This document shows positions 1 to 5,312 of a stretch of DNA of 6,873 nucleotides, piece by piece. Origin of the DNA: Brevundimonas vancanneytii (GTDB lineage Bacteria; Pseudomonadota; Alphaproteobacteria; Caulobacterales; Caulobacteraceae); contig CAMCIP010000123.1 in NCBI GenBank assembly GCA_945874855.1, positions 1-6,873 of the forward strand. The letters are read 5' to 3'. The notes beneath the pieces were generated by a model, which saw only the letters and a program-made list of their open reading frames with translations, ran no database searches and was not told where the DNA came from. The first letter of the stretch is position 1. Each line of letters begins with the position of its first letter. The translations under genes and the position numbers were made by a program.

Positions 1-16
1 ACGGGCCAATGCCCAT
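1..16 (-). CDS. Possible start of a left-running gene, cut by the window edge
   Basis: An ATG at 16-14 on the minus strand is preceded by GGGAGG (26-21) with a short 4-base gap, and reads M-G-I-G-P before the window ends. Five codons identify nothing. The support is contextual: the gene would be co-oriented with crtF, and the 68 bases between them carry two tandem PpsR/CrtJ-type inverted repeats, as expected in front of a photosynthesis gene. In other phototrophs crtF is often followed by bchC or another carotenoid gene, but the five residues support no particular choice. The true start could also lie further left. Confidence 0.35.
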
Positions 17-30
17 GCCGCCTCCCAAGG

Positions 31-48
31 TGTCAGCTTAGATTGACG
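31..48. promoter_or_regulatory. PpsR/CrtJ-like site, distal half-mismatch (TGTC-N10-GACG)
   Basis: TGTCAGCTTAGATTGACG matches the known photosynthesis-gene repressor consensus TGTC-N10-GACA at 7 of 8 positions, the last base being G. It lies 15 bases upstream of the possible left-edge start codon, and it contains TTGAC on the plus strand. It is paired with the site at 57-74 across an 8-base gap. Confidence 0.5.
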
Positions 49-56
49 GTCTTGGT

Positions 57-74
57 TGTCAAACAAAGATTACA
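57..74. promoter_or_regulatory. PpsR/CrtJ-like site (TGT-N12-ACA)
   Basis: TGTCAAACAAAGATTACA has the core TGT-N12-ACA; the full TGTC-N10-GACA consensus is broken only at the right-hand G. It sits just past the crtF stop codon and 41 bases upstream of the possible left-edge start codon. TTTG(A)C-like sequence on the minus strand overlaps it, so a bound repressor would cover a promoter firing leftwards. The 8-base gap to the site at 31-48 resembles the arrangement described for the Rhodobacter bchC promoter. Confidence 0.55.
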
Positions 75-84
75 CATTCGCCCG

Positions 85-1197
85 TCAGGCTTGTGCGACC
101 ATCACCGAGGCGATGAGCGGCAGGTCGGTAGGCACCCGCCAGGACCGCCGGAACCCGGCCTGGCGCAGCATACCGGCCAGTTCGCCGGGTGTTCGTGCCC
201 GACCGGACCCCATGGCGAGCAGATACATGCCGAAATAGGCGTCCCCGGCCTTCTCCGCGCCGCGCACACCCGCCATGGGCTCGCCGATCAGCAGCCGCCC
301 GCCCGGCTTCAGCGCCGTCCGCACCCGCTGCAGCAGGGCCTGTGCCGGGGCGTCGTCGTGATCATGCAGGATGCGGATCAGGCTGATCAGGTCCGCGCCC
401 TCGGGAAAGGGATCGCGGAAGAAGTCACCCCCGGCCGTCTGGATCGGCACACCTTCGGCGGCGAATCGACGACCGGCCGCCTCGGCCACCGCGGGCAGGT
501 CGAACAGCGTCAGCTCCAGCTGCGGCGCGCGGGCCCGCACCGCCTCCAGAAAGGCCCCGGCGCCGCCGCCGACGTCGATCATTCGCCGGTGTCGGTCGAT
601 GCGATAGGCGTTCAGAACCTGCTCGGCCACCAGGGCCTGGGACACCCGCATCAGTTCGGAATAGTCCGCCGTGGCCTGATCCTCGGTCGTGCCCGACGCC
701 TCCGCATAGGGCCAGTAACGGGACAGGGCTCCCCCGCCTCCACCCCGCCTGAGCAGGGCCAGGGGATCCGCGAGGTCCGCATAGAGGGCCGCATGGTGCC
801 GGACCATGGCCGCCACGCCGGGCGCGCCCAACAAGGCTGCCCCGCGCTCGCCCAGCCCGAAGGCGCCGTTTCCGAGGGGTTCGGCAAGGCCCAGCGCCGA
901 CCCGGCTTTCAGCAGACGTTCGGCCGACTCGCGGGGCATGGCCGCCGTCTCGGCCAGCTCGACCGCCGTGACCGACCCTGCCCTCAGGGCGCGCAGCAGA
1001 TCCAGCTCCACAAAGGCCACGGCGATCTGCGAATAGATGAAGCCCGAGGTCAGATCGAACAGGTCTGACGCCTTGGCGCGCGCCAGCGGGCGGGTCAGCG
1101 GGAAGCGCGCCGCCCAACGCTGGAACTCCGGATTCGAGACCCACCGGTTGCGCAGATCGCGCAGACCGGCCCGCACGCGCGCCACCGAAGAGCTCAT
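85..1197 (-). CDS. crtF: CrtF, SAM-dependent carotenoid (demethylspheroidene / hydroxyneurosporene) O-methyltransferase
   Basis: CrtF transfers a methyl group from S-adenosylmethionine to the C-1 hydroxyl of acyclic carotenoids, a late step to spheroidene or spirilloxanthin. The 370-residue length is usual for the family. Residues 40-120 form a helical dimerisation/winged-helix part. The SAM-binding glycine motif MIDVGGGAGAFL is at 206-217, FDLP at 232-235 follows the second strand, and RILHDHDD at 275-282 includes H278, the expected catalytic-base position. KPGG is at 297-300, followed by a family-typical C-terminal strand and helix. The ATG at 1197 has only a weak ribosome site (GGGG about 9 bases upstream). 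The 102-base gap to the preceding small gene holds a PpsR/CrtJ-type operator, so crtF probably has its own promoter. Substrate is assigned from family and context; other class I O-methyltransferases share this fold. Confidence 0.88.
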   Translation of the reverse strand: MSSSVARVRAGLRDLRNRWVSNPEFQRWAARFPLTRPLARAKASDLFDLTSGFIYSQIAVAFVELDLLRALRAGSVTAVELAETAAMPRESAERLLKAGSALGLAEPLGNGAFGLGERGAALLGAPGVAAMVRHHAALYADLADPLALLRRGGGGGALSRYWPYAEASGTTEDQATADYSELMRVSQALVAEQVLNAYRIDRHRRMIDVGGGAGAFLEAVRARAPQLELTLFDLPAVAEAAGRRFAAEGVPIQTAGGDFFRDPFPEGADLISLIRILHDHDDAPAQALLQRVRTALKPGGRLLIGEPMAGVRGAEKAGDAYFGMYLLAMGSGRARTPGELAGMLRQAGFRRSWRVPTDLPLIASVMVAQA

Positions 1198-1243
1198 TCC
1201 CGACTGCCCCGGCGCCCTTCCGCGAAATGTCGCAACGCCCCTG

Positions 1244-1261
1244 TGTCAATCAGCTTGGACA
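1244..1261. promoter_or_regulatory. PpsR/CrtJ binding site upstream of crtF (perfect TGTC-N10-GACA)
   Basis: TGTCAATCAGCTTGGACA is an exact match to the TGTC-N10-GACA consensus. The arms extend to six bases (TGTGTC at 1242-1247, GACACA at 1258-1263). It lies 47 bases upstream of the crtF start. Read on the minus strand it contains TTGACA (1249-1244), a good -35 element, so binding would block the polymerase. I see no convincing -10 hexamer at 16-18 bases from it. By analogy with Rhodobacter, PpsR/CrtJ would repress crtF in oxygen or bright light. Confidence 0.75.
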
Positions 1262-1268
1262 CATTTGC

Positions 1269-1286
1269 TGTCGTGTCAACGGCGCA
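1269..1286. promoter_or_regulatory. Degenerate second PpsR-like half-site next to the crtF operator
   Basis: TGTCGTGTCAACGGCGCA keeps the left TGTC arm but ends in CGCA rather than GACA. It starts 7 bases beyond the perfect site at 1244-1261, so it could serve as a weak cooperative site. It also contains TTGACA on the minus strand (1279-1274), a second candidate -35. The right arm is poor and the call is tentative. Confidence 0.25.
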
Positions 1287-1299
1287 CGCCCGCGGGCCA

Positions 1300-1485
1300 C
1301 TACCGGGGTGGACGCGCCGCGCCGGGGTCTTCAGCCCCCGGCCCTTCCCCGTCGCCCGCGCGCTCCCGCGCCCGGCGGTCCGCGGCCTGGGAGCGACGGA
1401 CGGAGACCAGTTCCCAGACAGCCCAGCCCAGCACGGCCCCGAAGACCAGGACCAGTTCCATCAGCTTGAACGTCTGCGGACTCAT
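1300..1485 (-). CDS. Small single-span membrane protein of unknown function, coupled to bchO
   Basis: I do not recognise this 61-residue protein. A short N-terminus is followed by one hydrophobic segment (about residues 8-29, containing W21, W24 and E10/E25), then RR and a charged, Gly/Pro/Ala-rich tail (31-61). The positive residues directly after the span suggest an N-out/C-in single-pass protein. The ATG at 1485 overlaps the bchO stop as ATGA, and AGGAG (1498-1494) lies 8 bases upstream, a better ribosome site than most in this operon. It ends with TAG at 1302-1300. It is the last gene of the bchIDO unit, before the crtF promoter. A role with the membrane-associated pigment pathway is only guilt by association, and the tail may be poorly conserved. 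Confidence 0.68.
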   Translation of the reverse strand: MSPQTFKLMELVLVFGAVLGWAVWELVSVRRSQAADRRARERAGDGEGPGAEDPGAARPPR

Positions 1486-2360
1486 GACGCGCGCTCCTGC
1501 CGGGCCAGCCGTGCCAGGATTTCGGCCACGGCGTCCGGAGCTTCCTCGTGGGCCAGATGTCCCACCCCTGCCAAAGATACGACCTCCGTCCCCGGTCGGG
1601 ATGCCGCCACGCCACGCGATACCGCCGGCGGCACGGCCAGGTCGCGGTCGCCGACGATCAGGGTCAGACGGCCCTCCAGCCGCGACAGGTCGTCCAGAAG
1701 GGCCTGAACGTCCCAGGCCCCCATCATGCCGAGGGTCGCCGACACATGGCCGCGCCGTCGGAACAGCCGTCCGTAGAGCTCGATTCCGCGGGCATCCAGA
1801 TGCGAGCCCGTGCCCTCGATCAGCCGCTTCACGCGGGCGGCGTCCCGCGCGGCCGCGCTGAACACGCCGATGGCGAGGGGATTGGCGAACAGGCCCAGCG
1901 CCAGGGTGCGGAACAGGGGCGCGGCGGCCCCGGCGAACGGCTTCAGCGCGGCGTTGATCCCGACCACCCCCGCCCCCGGCGCGGCGCCGTCCAGCGCCAG
2001 CCTCAGCGCCACCGCCGCCCCCGCCGAATGCCCGACCAGCAGGACCGGTCTCGCGTCCAGCGCCCTCAACACTGCCGCCGTTCGCCGCGCCATGTTCGGC
2101 AGGGACAGGGCCTCGTACGGCGTCCCGGTGAAGCCGTGGCCGGGCAGGTCCGGCGCGATCACGCGGAACTGCGTGGCCAGCAGCGGTATCAGATCGCGCC
2201 AGCTGTGCGTGGCCGCCCCGGCCCCGTGCAGCAGCAGCAGGTCCGGCCCCTCGCCCGCCACCTGCACATGCCAGTCCAGCCCGCCCACGGACAGGAAGCG
2301 ACTGGCCCCGGCGTTCGGCCAGTCGCGCCCGTCGCTGCGCCAGTCGGGCTTGTCGGCCAT
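1482..2360 (-). CDS. bchO: BchO, alpha/beta-hydrolase-fold magnesium-chelatase accessory protein
   Basis: This 292-residue protein has the alpha/beta-hydrolase layout: an oxyanion-type loop HGAGAATHSW at 45-54, DLPGHGFT at 71-78, the nucleophile elbow GHSAG at 110-114 (S112), the acid region VGDRD at 236-240 (D238 or D240) and the catalytic His in GVGHLAHEE (H268). A hydrophobic stretch at 145-168 falls in the cap region. Placement directly after bchD is diagnostic for BchO, which is annotated as a Mg-chelatase accessory protein although its exact reaction is not established. The ATG at 2360 lies 5 bases after the bchD stop, has no clear Shine-Dalgarno sequence and is probably translationally coupled. 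Reading the same frame further upstream enters bchD in a wrong frame and gives low-complexity Gly/Arg/Ala sequence, so that extension is not used. Confidence 0.9.
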   Translation of the reverse strand: MADKPDWRSDGRDWPNAGASRFLSVGGLDWHVQVAGEGPDLLLLHGAGAATHSWRDLIPLLATQFRVIAPDLPGHGFTGTPYEALSLPNMARRTAAVLRALDARPVLLVGHSAGAAVALRLALDGAAPGAGVVGINAALKPFAGAAAPLFRTLALGLFANPLAIGVFSAAARDAARVKRLIEGTGSHLDARGIELYGRLFRRRGHVSATLGMMGAWDVQALLDDLSRLEGRLTLIVGDRDLAVPPAVSRGVAASRPGTEVVSLAGVGHLAHEEAPDAVAEILARLARQERAS

Positions 2361-2365
2361 GGGCG

Positions 2366-4120
2366 TCAGGCGGCCGGCTGAAGGTCGCGCACCAGGTCGC
2401 GCACGGCGCCCGCCTGGACCCGGGGCAGGACGGCGAAGCGCGCGCCCATCAGCTCGGCCAGACGCTCGGCGTCCCCGCGCGGACGCGGCGACACGTCGAT
2501 CACCGCCGACGTCAGTCCCGCCGCCCGGATGCGCCCCGCGGCGCTGTGGGCCTCCGTCTCCGCCCGGGTGCGGAAGGCGGCCCCGTCCAGCGCCACATTG
2601 CCCCGACCGTCCGTCATGATGACCAGCAGCGGCGTGCGTCCCCGCGCCCGCTCGGCCAGGGCCAGGGCCGCGGCCGTCTCCAGCGCCGAGGCCAGCGGGG
2701 TCGGCCCGCCGCCCGCCAGATCCGCCAGTTGCCGCCGCGCCCGCGTCACCGACCGGGTCGGCGGCAGGACGATCTCCGCCGCCTCGCCGCGAAAGGCGAT
2801 CAGCCCCACCTGGGTGCGCCGCACATAGGCCTCGGCCAGCAGCAGCTCGACCGCCCCCTTGGTCTCCGCCAGACGCGTGAAGGCAGCCGATCCGGAGGCG
2901 TCGACAACCAGGATCACCGTCGCCTCGGCGCGGCGCTCGAAGCGGCGGATGCGGAAATCGTCCCGTCCCAGCCGGAGCCGCTTCTTGCCGTCGTCGGCCC
3001 GGGCCCGCACGCCCTGCCAGGGCGCCGAGGCCTTCAGTGTCGCCACCAGATCCAGAACGCCCTGACGGGGTGACCCCGTGCGCACCCCCACCCGACGACC
3101 CCGCCGCGGCGAAGCCTGCCGCGCGCCTCCTCCGCCCTGGGCCGGGGCAGCGGCGCGCAACCGCTCGGTCCGGGCCCACATCGCCTCCAGCTCGGCCGGC
3201 AGGATCGCCGCGGCCGCCGCCAGCACGATCTCGTCCAGCGACGGTTCGCCCTCGCTCTCGCCCGGATCGGAGGCGGAGTCCTCCGGCGGCGCCGTCTCCG
3301 GTTCGGGGGGCGGCGGTTCGGCGTCGTCGGGCGGCGCCGGCCGGCGGGTGGCCCGCGGCGCCAGCACCAGCTGGGCGGCAAGGCTGAGGTCGTCCGGTTC
3401 AAGCTCCTCGCGATCTTCAAGGGCGGCATTGGCCCGCGCGACCCGCAGCGCCAGCGACGGGGCCCTCAGCGAGCCGATGCCCAGCGCCTCGGCCGCCGCG
3501 CACAGGGCGTGGATCGCCGGCTCGTCCACGATCACCGCTTCCAGACGCGTCCGCGCCTCGGCGATCTCGGCCCAGGTCGCCAGGATGGGCTCGGCCTCGC
3601 GGGCGCGCACCCCGTCGAGATCCAGACTGAAGGCCAGCCGCTCGGTCAGGGCGGCGGCGCAGCCGGCCTCGTCGGTCGTCGACTCGTCCAGGGCGATCAG
3701 AACGAAGCGCGCGGGCAGCCGCTCGCTCAGCCCCTCCCGCGCCAGATCCACGGTCCCGGAGTCCATCGCCGCCGCCACCTTGGCGGCCGTCGACGCCTCC
3801 AGCCGCTCGGCCATCGGCGCGATCAGCGTGCCACCGTCAACCTCGGCCAGCAGGCCGCGACCGACCACACGCGTGCCGGTCAGGGCCGCCGTCAGGTCCA
3901 GCCCGCCCAGCAGCCGGTCGTCCTCGATGCCGGCGGGCAACCGTCGCCAGGGCGCGGCGGGCGGCGACAGGGCCTTCAGCTGATCCAGCCAGGCGTCGCG
4001 CACGGGCCCCGGGCCGGCCCGGACCACGGCACCGCCCAGGCCGGGATCGACGGCCAGAAGGATCGCGGCCCGGACCGCCAGGGCCCAGGTCTCCGACCCG
4101 CCGGCGTCGCCGTCCGTCAT
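2366..4120 (-). CDS. bchD: BchD, magnesium chelatase ATPase/integrin-domain subunit D
   Basis: BchD pairs with BchI in a double AAA+ ring that acts with BchH to insert Mg2+ into protoporphyrin IX, the first committed step of bacteriochlorophyll synthesis. The 584 residues show an N-terminal AAA+-like domain (1-250) whose P-loop position (VVRAGPGPVRD, 32-42) has no Lys, as expected for the ATPase-inactive D subunit. A Pro/acidic linker spans 254-300. An arginine-rich stretch is at 330-350, and a C-terminal von Willebrand A domain starts near 398. Its metal-binding MIDAS is visible as D407-x-S409-x-S411, T474 and D504 (MTDGRGN). The ATG at 4120 overlaps the bchI stop by 4 bases (ATGA) with almost no ribosome site of its own, so equal, coupled synthesis with BchI is likely. 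Confidence 0.95.
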   Translation of the reverse strand: MTDGDAGGSETWALAVRAAILLAVDPGLGGAVVRAGPGPVRDAWLDQLKALSPPAAPWRRLPAGIEDDRLLGGLDLTAALTGTRVVGRGLLAEVDGGTLIAPMAERLEASTAAKVAAAMDSGTVDLAREGLSERLPARFVLIALDESTTDEAGCAAALTERLAFSLDLDGVRAREAEPILATWAEIAEARTRLEAVIVDEPAIHALCAAAEALGIGSLRAPSLALRVARANAALEDREELEPDDLSLAAQLVLAPRATRRPAPPDDAEPPPPEPETAPPEDSASDPGESEGEPSLDEIVLAAAAAILPAELEAMWARTERLRAAAPAQGGGGARQASPRRGRRVGVRTGSPRQGVLDLVATLKASAPWQGVRARADDGKKRLRLGRDDFRIRRFERRAEATVILVVDASGSAAFTRLAETKGAVELLLAEAYVRRTQVGLIAFRGEAAEIVLPPTRSVTRARRQLADLAGGGPTPLASALETAAALALAERARGRTPLLVIMTDGRGNVALDGAAFRTRAETEAHSAAGRIRAAGLTSAVIDVSPRPRGDAERLAELMGARFAVLPRVQAGAVRDLVRDLQPAA

Positions 4121-5142
4121 GCCGCCTGCAGTTCGGTCAGGGCGCGCTCGATGCGCTGGTTCGACGCCCGCTCTTCCAGCGGACCGCGGCGCAGCCGGTG
4201 CCTCAGGGCCATGGGGGCGACGCGGCGCAGATCGGCGTCGGTCACCGACGCGCGACCCTCCAGCGCGGCAAGGGCGCGAGAGGCCCGCAACAGGGTCAGC
4301 TCGCCACGCAGACCGTCGGCGCCCACCGCGAGACAGAGGCGTGAGCCCTGCTCCAGCAGGACGTCGGTCACGACGACGGCGTCCAGCGCCGCCTGCGCCC
4401 GGGCGATCCGGCTACGGACCCGCGCGTCCTTGGCGGCCCAGCCGGCGGCGAAGCCTTGCGGGTCGCGGTCGAAGGCGTCGCGCCGTTTCACCACCTCGAC
4501 CCGATCCGCCAGGACGTCCGGCGTGCGGACCTCGACCGACAGGCCGAACCGGTCCAGCAGTTGCGGCCGCAACTCGCCCTCTTCCGGATTGCCGCTGCCC
4601 ACCAGGACGAAGCGTGCGGGGTGGCGCACGCTCAGGCCCTCGCGCTCGACCACATTCTCCCCCGACGCCGCCACATCCAGCAGCAGGTCGACCAGATGGT
4701 CCTCCAGCAGATTGACCTCATCGATGTACAGAAAGCCGCGATGGGCGCGCGCCAGCAGACCCGGATCGAAGGCCTTCTCCCCGCGCGTCAGCACCCGCTC
4801 CAGATCCAGTGCCCCGACCACCCGGTCTTCGGTGGCCCCCAGCGGCAGATCCACCACCGGCGCCGGCGCGGTCGCCTTGGGGCCCGAGGCGGTCAGCGTC
4901 CCGGCATAGAGCGACCCATAGGCGCCGGCGTCGCGCACCGGATCGAGGTTGAAGCGGCAGCCCCTGACCACCTTCAGCGGCGGCAGAAGCGCCGCCAGGG
5001 CCCGCACAGCCGTGGTCTTGCCGGCACCCCGGTCGCCGAACACCATGACCCCGCCCAGGGTCCGGTCGACCGCGGCCAGCAGCAGCGCCAGCTTCATGTC
5101 GTCCTGGCCGACGATGGCCGAGAACGGAAAGACCGTGCGCAT
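4117..5142 (-). CDS. bchI: BchI, magnesium chelatase AAA+ ATPase subunit I
   Basis: BchI hydrolyses ATP to drive Mg2+ insertion into protoporphyrin IX with BchD and BchH. The 341-residue protein begins MRTVFPFSAIVGQDDMK, the family's typical N-terminus. It has Walker A GDRGAGKTT (36-44), Walker B FLYIDEVNLL (137-146), a sensor-1 region GSGNPEEGELRPQLLDRF (182-199, with an arginine-finger candidate at R198) and a C-terminal sensor-2 region LTLLRASRA (282-290). The ATG at 5142 is preceded by GGGAG (5152-5148) with a 5-base gap. An in-frame TTG at 5196 would add 18 residues absent from the family and would start inside the upstream palindrome, so it is rejected. First gene of bchI-bchD-bchO-small ORF, probably controlled from the repeats at 5190-5240. 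Confidence 0.96.
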   Translation of the reverse strand: MRTVFPFSAIVGQDDMKLALLLAAVDRTLGGVMVFGDRGAGKTTAVRALAALLPPLKVVRGCRFNLDPVRDAGAYGSLYAGTLTASGPKATAPAPVVDLPLGATEDRVVGALDLERVLTRGEKAFDPGLLARAHRGFLYIDEVNLLEDHLVDLLLDVAASGENVVEREGLSVRHPARFVLVGSGNPEEGELRPQLLDRFGLSVEVRTPDVLADRVEVVKRRDAFDRDPQGFAAGWAAKDARVRSRIARAQAALDAVVVTDVLLEQGSRLCLAVGADGLRGELTLLRASRALAALEGRASVTDADLRRVAPMALRHRLRRGPLEERASNQRIERALTELQAA

Positions 5143-5189
5143 GCGCGCTCCCAAAAACACCTCCGCCACGGTCCCACCGAACGGCCGGG

Positions 5190-5209
5190 GCGTCAAATCG
5201 ATTTGACGC
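5190..5209. promoter_or_regulatory. 20-bp perfect palindrome upstream of bchI, candidate variant PpsR operator
   Basis: GCGTCAAATCGATTTGACGC is identical to its own reverse complement over all 20 bases. Its arms CGTC-N10-GACG have the same spacing as the PpsR/CrtJ consensus TGTC-N10-GACA, with the outermost base changed symmetrically (T to C, A to G). It lies 48 bases upstream of the bchI ATG and contains TTGACG on both strands, so it could overlap -35 elements in either direction. It could also be a site for an unrelated dimeric regulator. Confidence 0.55.
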
Positions 5210-5220
5210 TTCGGGACCGG

Positions 5221-5240
5221 GCGTCAATTTTTCTGGACGC
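5221..5240. promoter_or_regulatory. Second GCGTC-N10-GACGC inverted repeat upstream of bchI
   Basis: GCGTCAATTTTTCTGGACGC has exactly the same five-base arms and ten-base interior as the palindrome at 5190-5209. The centres of the two sites are 31 bp apart, close to three helical turns, as for two dimers on one DNA face. On the minus strand TTGACG at 5227-5222 is a candidate -35 for bchI, but the sequence about 17 bases further (AAATCG) is a poor -10. It ends 72 bases before the DUF3422 start codon. Confidence 0.52.
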
Positions 5241-5242
5241 TC

Positions 5243-5270
5243 TTGTCAGGGGCCCACGGTCACCTATCGT
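5243..5270 (+). promoter_or_regulatory. Candidate sigma-70 promoter of the DUF3422 gene
   Basis: TTGTCA (5243-5248) and TATCGT (5265-5270) are separated by 16 bases, giving a predicted start of transcription near 5277 and a leader of about 36 bases. The -10 is imperfect. It begins 2 bases after the repeat at 5221-5240, so a regulator bound there could also affect this promoter. Confidence 0.35.
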
Positions 5271-5312
5271 CGTCGCGCGCCGGACCGCGGCGTCGCGTCG
5301 AGGGAGACGCTG

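Noticed and set aside
43..1068. Long plus-strand open frame (341 codons) opposite crtF
   Set aside because: It is antisense to a clear CrtF gene, is rich in Arg/Gly/Gln/His as expected for a shadow frame in GC-rich DNA, and shows no recognisable motif or ribosome site.
1288..1297. GCCCGCGGGC palindrome after the small ORF as a terminator
   Set aside because: It has no loop and no T-run on either side; at this GC content short palindromes of G and C are expected by chance.
2361..3179. Upstream in-frame extension of bchO through bchD to a 565-codon protein
   Set aside because: The extension is low-complexity Gly/Arg/Ala sequence lying in another frame of bchD, which has full family motifs; BchO starts naturally at the ATG at 2360.
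3509..4909. Plus-strand 466-codon frame opposite bchD and bchI
   Set aside because: It crosses two well-supported genes in antisense and becomes Ser/Arg-rich; typical of GC-rich third-position bias.
5143..5196. 18-codon N-terminal extension of BchI from a TTG at 5196
   Set aside because: It would begin inside the 20-bp palindrome, has no ribosome site, and adds residues not typical of BchI; the ATG at 5142 has GGGAG upstream and the conserved N-terminus.
5190..5209. FixK/FNR box within the palindrome
   Set aside because: The interior TCAAATCGATTTGA does not fit TTGAT-N4-ATCAA in half-site sequence or spacing; the CGTC-N10-GACG geometry is a better match to a PpsR-type site.
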